Assembly (NCBI GenBank): GCA_004525465.1 | Contig: SPCN01000139.1 | Location: forward strand, 1-6,362 | Length of the DNA: 6,362 bases | From: Chrysiogenales bacterium | Lineage (GTDB): Bacteria > Acidobacteriota > Aminicenantia > UBA2199 | Direction of reading: 5' to 3' | Shown: in pieces, positions 1 through 5,164 of the stretch | Layout: each line of letters opens with the position of its first letter | How positions within the stretch are numbered: position 1 is the stretch's first letter | Notes under the pieces: generated by a model | Databases searched by the model: none | Told to the model about the DNA's origin: nothing | The model's input: only the letters and a program-made list of their open reading frames with translations | Program-made: the position numbers and the translations under genes

Positions 1-1185
1 GCGGAATATAAAAAGCTGGTCTTGAAGCCGCATGAGGAGAACCGGGTCCTCAAGGGTGAATTCTGGGTCTACGATAACGAGCTCCGCGGTAATCTGCGAT
101 CCTACCGGCCCGGAGAGATCTGCCGGCTCTACACATCGGGGGACATGTATATCGCCACCGGCTACGTCAACCCCGCCTCCACCATTACTTTCCGGGTGCT
201 GGCCTACAACCCGGATGCGGTGATCGACCGCGACTTCCTGCGCCTGCGCCTCGAGGCGGCCGACCGCCAGCGCCTGGCCATCCGCCCCGGCAATGCCTAT
301 TACCGCATGGTCTACGGCGAAGCCGATTTTCTGCCCGGCCTGGTCGTCGACCGTTTTGATAACTATTTCATCGTCCAGATCACCACAGCCGGCATGGAAA
401 ACTTCAAGGAAGACGTATTCGCCATCATCGGCGCTATGTATCCCGGCGCCTTGCTGATCGAAAAATCGTTGGCCGCGGCGCGGGAAAAGGAGGGCATCCC
501 ACTCATCAACCGCGTGGTCACACCCGGCGCGGGTCCGGAAAAGGTCATCGAGGTGAACGGGCTGAAATTCAGGATCGATTTCCTGAAAAGCCAGAAGACC
601 GGTTTTTTTCTTGACCAGCGCGACAATTACCTGCTGCTGGAATCCATCGCCGCCGGCCGTGAGGTGCTGGACGCTTTTTCCTACGCCGGGGCCTGGGGCC
701 TGCACGCCCACCGCTTCGGTGCCAAACATGTCGAATTCCTCGAGATCTCGGGGGAATACATGAAGCAGGCCCGGGAAAACGTAGCTCTGAATGGCTTTGC
801 CGAAGCCGACTTCGCTTTCACCCAGGAAGACGCCATCAGGAAACTCAAGGAAATGAGCAAGGCGGGCGCGCTCAAGGACATCGTAATCCTGGACCCGCCC
901 GCTTTTGTCAAATCCCGCGCCAGGCTCAAGGAGGCCAGGCGCGGCTACAAGGAGATCAACCTGCGGGCGCTGAAGATGGTCCGGCCCGGAGGTTTTCTGA
1001 TCAGTTGTTCCTGTTCGCACTTCCTGAGCAAAGATGATTTTATCGCCGTGATCCAGGATGCCGCCCGGGACGCCGACCGCCGCATCAAGCTGATCGAATT
1101 GAAGAGCCAGCCCTACGACCACGCCGTGCTGCTGCCCCTTTTCCAATCGGAGTACCTGAAATGCGCCCTGTTCTATATATATTAA
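1..1185 (+). CDS. Class I SAM-dependent rRNA methyltransferase, RlmI-like (5' end missing)
   Basis: A probable cytoplasmic enzyme that transfers a methyl group from S-adenosylmethionine to a cytosine C5 of 23S rRNA, as in the RlmI/YccW family (COG1092). The frame is open from base 1. The first in-window start, TTG at 22, would cut into the N-terminal PUA RNA-binding domain, because the preceding codons (AEYKKLV) match how the family begins, so the true start lies just upstream. Counting from the TTG, the PUA domain covers about residues 1-75. GFFLDQR is at 194-200, and the SAM-binding glycine loop VLDAFSYAGAWGLHA is at 215-229. The motif IV DPPAF is at 291-295, and SCSCSHF, with the family's motif VI cysteine, is at 328-334. 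The C-terminus is complete (TAA 1183-1185). Family assignment is firm, but the exact target base is not visible. A radical SAM gene follows 75 bp downstream on the same strand. Confidence 0.93.
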   Translation, partial: AEYKKLVLKPHEENRVLKGEFWVYDNELRGNLRSYRPGEICRLYTSGDMYIATGYVNPASTITFRVLAYNPDAVIDRDFLRLRLEAADRQRLAIRPGNAYYRMVYGEADFLPGLVVDRFDNYFIVQITTAGMENFKEDVFAIIGAMYPGALLIEKSLAAAREKEGIPLINRVVTPGAGPEKVIEVNGLKFRIDFLKSQKTGFFLDQRDNYLLLESIAAGREVLDAFSYAGAWGLHAHRFGAKHVEFLEISGEYMKQARENVALNGFAEADFAFTQEDAIRKLKEMSKAGALKDIVILDPPAFVKSRARLKEARRGYKEINLRALKMVRPGGFLISCSCSHFLSKDDFIAVIQDAARDADRRIKLIELKSQPYDHAVLLPLFQSEYLKCALFYIY

Positions 1186-1206
1186 AAATACCTGGATCGG
1201 ATGTAG

Positions 1207-1227
1207 GGGCGGGGCTTGCCCCCGCCC
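1207..1227. repeat. GC-only hairpin, REP-like intergenic palindrome
   Basis: Arms GGGCGGGG (1207-1214) and CCCCGCCC (1220-1227) are perfect complements around a five-base CTTGC loop, preceded by GTAG. No T-run follows, so it is not a standard intrinsic terminator. From memory, 'GTAGGGGCGGG...CCCGCCC' palindromes are scattered between genes in many bacterial genomes, which suggests a REP-type repeat. In RNA it would form an extremely stable stem 33 bases before the start of the next gene and could dampen read-through or protect the upstream mRNA end. That role is inferred. Confidence 0.65.
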
Positions 1228-1260
1228 AGAATTTAAACCCACCCGTACAAGAAGAAAACC

Positions 1261-2214
1261 ATGACAGCAATCGATCGAAATCGTGAGACCCGTCACATCT
1301 TCGGCCCCGTGCCCTCAAGGCGCCTGGGCATTTCCCTGGGCGTGGACATCATCCCCTACAAGACCTGCAGCCTGGACTGCCTGTACTGCGAATGCGGCCG
1401 CACCACCAGCCTGACCTGTGATCGGCAGGGCTTCTTTCCACCGCAACTTGTCATGGACGAACTCAAAATGACCCTTCCCGGCATCCCCCACCTCGACTTC
1501 ATCACCTTTTCCGGTTCCGGTGAGCCGACCTTGAACTCCGACCTGGGCTGGCTCATTGCCGAGATCAAAAAGATCAGCGCCGTGCCCCTGGCGGTGCTGA
1601 CCAACGGCACCCTGCTGTTCCGGGAGGATGTCCGGCACGACCTGCTTGGAGCTGACGTGGTTCTGCCGTCGCTGGACGCGGCCACGGCTGGCGGTTTTGC
1701 CCGCATCAACCGGCCTGGCGCCGGGTTGGAAGTGGAACGGATCATTGCCGGCCTGGAAATTTTTCGCCGCGAATATCCCGGCAAGATCTGGCTGGAAATT
1801 TTTATCGTCCAAGGGATCAATGACCGGGAAGAGGAGATCGCTGCCCTGAGCCAAGCCGTGCGGCGCATCGCTCCCGACAAGATCCAGCTCAACACCCTGG
1901 ACCGCCCCCCGGCTTACTCCGGCATTGAATCTGCCGACTTCAGAGTTCTGGAAAGTATCCGCGACCAGTGGTCTGACCTGCCCGTGGAGATCATCAAACG
2001 CGCCAACCGCCGCGAAGAGATCCGGGCCTTTAGTTCCAACCTGGAAAACAGCCTGCTGAACACCATCCGCCGCCGGCCGTTGACCATTGATGACCTGGCG
2101 GCATTGACGGCGAAAGGGGAAGGCGAACTGCGTCAGTACCTGGATATATTAGAAAAGGAAAATAAAATCAGACCGGTCATCGTGGGCGAACGGATCTTCT
2201 ATACGGCGGGTTAA
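1261..2214 (+). CDS. Radical SAM protein, COG0731 (TYW1-related) type
   Basis: A 317-residue cytoplasmic iron-sulfur enzyme. The family signature FGPVPSRRLGISLG (14-27) is followed by the radical SAM cluster motif CX3CX2C at C36, C40 and C43, which binds a 4Fe-4S cluster that cleaves S-adenosylmethionine. FSGSGEPTL (83-91) is the SAM-binding glycine segment, and VLTNGT (112-117) and VVLPSLDA (133-140) are later barrel strands. Residues about 265-314 look like a small winged-helix domain (RRPLTIDDLAALT...ILEKENKI). COG0731 contains the archaeal tRNA wyosine enzyme, but bacterial members are of unknown substrate, so no specific reaction is claimed. Extra cysteines C45 and C53 might be structural. 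The ATG at 1261 fits because the conserved core begins 14 residues in. Only a weak A-rich site (AAGAAG, 1249-1254) precedes it. It may be co-transcribed with the methyltransferase upstream. Confidence 0.88.
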   Translation: MTAIDRNRETRHIFGPVPSRRLGISLGVDIIPYKTCSLDCLYCECGRTTSLTCDRQGFFPPQLVMDELKMTLPGIPHLDFITFSGSGEPTLNSDLGWLIAEIKKISAVPLAVLTNGTLLFREDVRHDLLGADVVLPSLDAATAGGFARINRPGAGLEVERIIAGLEIFRREYPGKIWLEIFIVQGINDREEEIAALSQAVRRIAPDKIQLNTLDRPPAYSGIESADFRVLESIRDQWSDLPVEIIKRANRREEIRAFSSNLENSLLNTIRRRPLTIDDLAALTAKGEGELRQYLDILEKENKIRPVIVGERIFYTAG

Positions 2215-2291
2215 ACCCTCCCTTTTTAAAACAACAAGCCAGTTTTGAGCAGGAATTAGTCTCACAATTCTTTTATTTCATCGAGCCCTTG

Positions 2292-2338
2292 ATCCCCCCA
2301 CCCCCCCTTGGTAAGGGGGGTGGCGCAGCCGGGGGGAT
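2292..2338. repeat. C-run/G-run palindrome between convergent genes
   Basis: ATCCCCCC (2292-2299) is perfectly complementary to GGGGGGAT (2331-2338). Inside it, CCACCCCCC (2298-2306) can pair with GGGGGGTGG (2315-2323). The two pairings share C2298-2299, so they compete for these bases. A seven-base CGCAGCC bulge interrupts the right side. It lies in the gap between the end of the radical SAM gene and the end of the sulfatase gene. Neither side has a T-run, so it is not a textbook terminator, though such a stem could still block convergent transcripts. It looks like a dispersed intergenic palindrome of the kind seen as 'ATCCCCCC...GGGGGGAT' in several bacterial genomes (from memory). The remaining bases of this gap show nothing recognisable. 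Confidence 0.65.
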
Positions 2339-2369
2339 AAGTATTTAATGGAATTCTGCCAGGAAAAAC

Positions 2370-4373
2370 CTATTCGATCCTTTCCTTGATCCTGCCGTCG
2401 CGCAGGATGACGAACTTGTCTTTGAATAACTCCAGCAGTTTGTACTTCAGGTTCAGCAGTTCGGGGTCTCGAATCGCCTCCCTGGCCACGGGCTTTTCAT
2501 CAAGGTACCATTCCTCCTGGAATTCCATTTCGTCGGGCATATAGATATATTTCTTGTTGTTCAGCTGCACGCCCCGGTATTTGCCCTTGATAACGACATC
2601 ATTAAATTCTTTTTTCAGGATGATTTCCCCGGTCTTCGGCTCCAGTTCGATGACCTTCATGATCCCGGGATAGGCCATGCGCACGCGGTTTTTAATGTAG
2701 GGGGTTTCCGGAGTGTACCACAGTTCCGTTTCCATGTAGGCCGGGTAGCCGGCAAATGCGCCGCCGCGCATAACCGGCAGCAGCGAATGTCCTTTGAAAG
2801 ACGCAGGCGGATTGATTTTAACAAGGTCCAGCAATGTGGGCGCGATGTCGATGTCGCGCACGGTCGGAACGATCCTGCGGCCTCCGAAATCTTCATAGGG
2901 CGAATAAAGACCGAAGACCATATTGTTGGAGTAAGGACCGCGCAAATGATCGCCGTGCCCTGTGCCGTAGCCGTTTTCATAAAGGCTTTCGCCGTGGTCA
3001 GAAAAGAGGACGACGATGGTGTTGCGGTCCAGGCCGCTTTTTTTCAGGAAGCCGAGCATCTCCCCCACCTGGTCATCGAACATGCGCAGCGCCCCGTCAT
3101 ACAGGGCCACGATCTGCTCCTTATTCTCCGGGCTCAGGTCGAACCCAGAATAGGTCTTCATCATATCGACCTTGCGATATTTGTGCGGGCCGCGATACGA
3201 TCTTTTGGTGTACAGCTGGTAATAGGGGTACTGGCTGGCGTAGGGGAAATGGTTGTTGGAGCTAAAATAGAACATGAAGAAGGGTTTAGCGGCTTTGACT
3301 GCGTTGCGGATGAATCTCTTGCTGGTATTGGTCACATAATAGGGGTCGATGTTCAGAGGCATCAGCCACATCACCGGCATGATATCGCGGCCGATCGGGT
3401 TGATGAGTAAACTGAGCAGGAAATAATGGAATTCCAAACTGCGCTGTTTGATCAGGTTTTGCAGTGTCAGGTGCGGGGCCTGGATATGGTCGAAGCCGTA
3501 GCTAAGGCGGGCGAAGATATCGCCGGCGAAATCACTGATCATACCGGTGTCATATCCTTGTTTTTTTAAGGCCTGGACCAATGTCGGCATTCTCAATTGC
3601 AGTTTCTCGGGACGGGGAAACATGTGGCGCACCCGGTGGTCGGGAGGGAAAGTGGAGGTGAAGACCGAGGTGAAAGAGGAGAAGGTCCTGGCCAACGACG
3701 ATTTGGCATTGAGGAAATTGACGCCGCGCGCCAGCAGCCTGTCAATGTTGGGCGTGGACCGAAAATAGCCGTTATGAGAAATGTGGTCCGGCCGCAGCGA
3801 ATCGGTGCCCAGAACCAGGATGTTGGGACGGCCGCCGGAGCTTTGCGCTTTAACAGCCTCGGTTTTAAAAGGAAAGATGAACAGCGCCAACAGCATGATG
3901 ACGGCCAAGCCGTGCGCCAGGCGCTTTTTTCTCCAGGACGCGGCAAGAACGATCAGAGGTATGATGGCGTAAATGACCCACAGCGGCAGCAGGTCGGTGA
4001 TGAAGATCTGCAATTTTTGCAGTATCCCCCCTTTCATGTAAAGCGGGTCGACGAACAGCTGGGGCGATATTTTCACAGCCCGCAGCAGGAACCAGAACCA
4101 AATAAACATGTGGAAAAGGAAGATATTGCCCTTGCGCTCGATGTTGAGCAGCAGGGAAAAAAGAGAAACAAACAGGGCGACGATACAGTAGACAATGAGG
4201 ATCTTCAGGTTGAATAAAACGATGACGGTTTTGAAATTGGTGGTGATGATCTTCTCGGCCGACTGGTCTCTGACGCCCATGTAGGAAAAGTTAAAAAACA
4301 GGATAAAGGAAATGGCGAAAAGCAGTAAAGACCAGGACAATCCGATCCAGATGTGTTTTTTGAAATTCTTCAT
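2370..4373 (-). CDS. Membrane-anchored sulfatase/phosphotransferase-like enzyme (LtaS/EptA topology)
   Basis: 667 residues starting at ATG 4371-4373. About five hydrophobic helices (residues roughly 8-29, 54-77, 84-100, 125-147, 152-169) precede an alkaline-phosphatase-superfamily domain (about 182-525), which should therefore sit outside the cytoplasmic membrane, as in LtaS and EptA. Visible motifs are NILVLGTDSLRPDH (metal-binding D191), HFPY with H375, SDHGE (D459, H460) and GHGDH (473-476). At the nucleophile position the segment SLARTFSSFTSVFTS has Thr230 where true sulfatases have Cys or Ser of CxPSR. A formylglycine sulfatase is therefore unlikely. Thr is the nucleophile in LtaS/EptA-type phospho-group transferases, and related hydrolases are also possible. 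Substrate is unknown, perhaps envelope glycolipid or polysaccharide. The C-terminal 140 residues are a sulfatase-type tail. A TTG at 4472 would add 33 residues but lies upstream of the promoter, so it was rejected. No good ribosome-binding site precedes the ATG. Confidence 0.88.
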   Translation of the reverse strand: MKNFKKHIWIGLSWSLLLFAISFILFFNFSYMGVRDQSAEKIITTNFKTVIVLFNLKILIVYCIVALFVSLFSLLLNIERKGNIFLFHMFIWFWFLLRAVKISPQLFVDPLYMKGGILQKLQIFITDLLPLWVIYAIIPLIVLAASWRKKRLAHGLAVIMLLALFIFPFKTEAVKAQSSGGRPNILVLGTDSLRPDHISHNGYFRSTPNIDRLLARGVNFLNAKSSLARTFSSFTSVFTSTFPPDHRVRHMFPRPEKLQLRMPTLVQALKKQGYDTGMISDFAGDIFARLSYGFDHIQAPHLTLQNLIKQRSLEFHYFLLSLLINPIGRDIMPVMWLMPLNIDPYYVTNTSKRFIRNAVKAAKPFFMFYFSSNNHFPYASQYPYYQLYTKRSYRGPHKYRKVDMMKTYSGFDLSPENKEQIVALYDGALRMFDDQVGEMLGFLKKSGLDRNTIVVLFSDHGESLYENGYGTGHGDHLRGPYSNNMVFGLYSPYEDFGGRRIVPTVRDIDIAPTLLDLVKINPPASFKGHSLLPVMRGGAFAGYPAYMETELWYTPETPYIKNRVRMAYPGIMKVIELEPKTGEIILKKEFNDVVIKGKYRGVQLNNKKYIYMPDEMEFQEEWYLDEKPVAREAIRDPELLNLKYKLLELFKDKFVILRDGRIKERIE

Positions 4374-4387
4374 GGGCTTTAAGACCA

Positions 4388-4417
4388 ATAATAGCGTAAA
4401 ATCAGGGATCCTGTCAA
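4388..4417 (-). promoter_or_regulatory. Sigma-70-like promoter of the sulfatase-like gene
   Basis: On the minus strand, TTGACA (4417-4412) is a perfect -35 hexamer. TATTAT (4393-4388) is a five-of-six -10 hexamer, with an 18-base spacer. Transcription would begin near 4381, only about 7-8 bases before the ATG at 4373. The promoter lies inside the region that a TTG start at 4472 would translate, so it also decides the start codon. This is read by eye and has no experimental support. Confidence 0.7.
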
Positions 4418-4472
4418 TTACCCCGATCAAGCGTTTGCCAGAATGCGGCCTTAGTCTCAAAAGAAGAAACAA

Positions 4473-4553
4473 ACGTCATGCGACAAATATTAGACGTCAG
4501 CGAGAAAACATCTTTTTTTTAAATATTTTCTTCGCTCGTAACACGTCAGGCGA
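4473..4553 (+). repeat. Three direct repeats ACGTCA-(0-2 nt)-GCGA, candidate operator
   Basis: Three near-identical copies lie in the divergent intergenic region: ACGTCATGCGA (4473-4483), ACGTCAGCGA (4494-4503) and ACGTCAGGCGA (4543-4553). A weaker GCGTCACCAA follows at 4557-4566. The first two copies start 21 bases apart, two helical turns, and the third starts 49 bases further on. They lie between the promoters of the sulfatase-like gene and hslV, upstream of both. Direct repeats in phase suggest sites for a regulator, but the protein is unknown. AT-rich DNA (4511-4529) separates copies two and three. Confidence 0.5.
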
Positions 4554-4591
4554 TATGCGTCACCAAGTTCTCGCTCCATATTACGCGCGCG

Positions 4592-4620
4592 TTGACTTGC
4601 CAGGGCAAAAGATATAAAAT
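4592..4620 (+). promoter_or_regulatory. Sigma-70-like promoter of hslVU
   Basis: TTGACT (4592-4597) and TAAAAT (4615-4620) are separated by exactly 17 bases, giving five of six consensus bases in the -35 box and four or five in the -10. A second reading of the -10, TATAAA at 4613, would have a less favourable 15-base spacer. Transcription should start near 4627. No heat-shock promoter of the sigma-32 type and no CIRCE inverted repeat is visible. The perfect palindrome ACGCGCGCGT (4583-4592) abuts the -35 box and could bind a regulator. Confidence 0.7.
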
Positions 4621-4638
4621 TGATGGATGAAAGATAAA

Positions 4639-5163
4639 ATGCATGCCACGACCGTGCTGTGCGTCCGTCACCAGAACAAGTTGGTCATGGGCGCCGACGG
4701 CCAGGTGACGTTTCAAACTACCGTTTTAAAACACAAGGCAAAAAAAATTCGCCGTTTGTACAACGAGAAAATCCTGGCCGGATTCGCCGGGGCCACATCC
4801 GACGCATTTTCCCTGTTCCAACGCTTTGAAGCCAAACTGGAGGAATACAACGGCAATATATCGCGCGCCGCCGTAGAACTGTCCAAAGAGTGGCGCACCG
4901 ACAAGATCCTGCGCCGCCTGGAGGCCATGCTCATCGTGGCCAACGAGGAAAAGATGTACATTCTGTCGGGCACGGGTGATATCATCGAACCCGACGAGAA
5001 CGTCCTGGCCATCGGCTCGGGAGGCCCCTATGCCTTGGCCGCCGCCCTGGCCCTGAGCCGCGACACCCAGCTCGACGCCCGGGCCATTGTCGAAAAGTCC
5101 CTGGAAATCGCTTCCGACATCTGCATCTATACCAACAAGAACTTCACCATCGAGGAACTTTAA
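4639..5163 (+). CDS. hslV: ATP-dependent protease peptidase subunit HslV (ClpQ)
   Basis: The proteolytic subunit of the HslVU protease, related to proteasome beta subunits. It forms a double hexameric ring that degrades misfolded and regulatory proteins fed in by HslU. The 174 residues match the usual length of about 175. The sequence M-H-A-T-T shows a three-residue propeptide, removed to expose the catalytic N-terminal Thr. Numbering from that Thr, D17 (in GADGQ) and K33 are in place. NEKILAGFAGATSDAFSLF, the GSGGPYA segment and the C-terminal SDICIYTN...TIEEL, which docks with HslU, are all typical. An in-frame ATG at 4627 would add MKDK. 4639 is preferred because it gives the normal propeptide and has GAAAG (4629-4633) before it, while transcription is predicted to start at about 4627. 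hslU follows after one base, so the pair is an operon. Confidence 0.96.
   Translation: MHATTVLCVRHQNKLVMGADGQVTFQTTVLKHKAKKIRRLYNEKILAGFAGATSDAFSLFQRFEAKLEEYNGNISRAAVELSKEWRTDKILRRLEAMLIVANEEKMYILSGTGDIIEPDENVLAIGSGGPYALAAALALSRDTQLDARAIVEKSLEIASDICIYTNKNFTIEEL
5152..5157 (+). promoter_or_regulatory. Ribosome-binding site of hslU, inside the hslV end
   Basis: GAGGAA lies within the codons for the last residues of HslV, seven bases before the hslU ATG at 5165. It is the clearest Shine-Dalgarno sequence in the window, and its position ties translation of the two subunits together. Confidence 0.75.
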
Positions 5164-5164
5164 A

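Noticed and set aside
1315..1895. Two long overlapping minus-strand reading frames of 179 residues each
   Set aside because: They are antisense to the radical SAM gene, which has clear family motifs. Their translations are low-complexity shadows of GC-rich codons.
2787..3410. Plus-strand reading frame of 207 residues
   Set aside because: It is antisense to the sulfatase domain and has no recognisable motif.
3597..4217. Plus-strand reading frame of 206 residues
   Set aside because: It is antisense to the membrane part and start of the sulfatase domain. Its charged, Gln-rich translation is the mirror of hydrophobic codons.
4374..4472. N-terminal extension of the sulfatase-like protein from a TTG at 4472
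   Set aside because: It contains the consensus promoter for the gene, the added residues look like no signal or domain, and the ATG at 4373 starts directly before a normal first membrane helix.
4500..4535. Imperfect inverted repeat GCGAGAAAA...TTTTCTTCGC around an AT-rich core, as a terminator
   Set aside because: The arms need a bulge, the loop is long, and it lies upstream of both divergent genes where no transcript should end.
4312..4617. Plus-strand reading frame of 101 residues reaching to just before hslV
   Set aside because: It overlaps the start of the sulfatase-like gene in antisense, runs through both promoters and the repeats, and shows no motif.
4374..4626. CIRCE or sigma-32 heat-shock signal for hslVU
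   Set aside because: No TTAGCACTC/GAGTGCTAA pair and no CCCCAT-type -10 box could be found.
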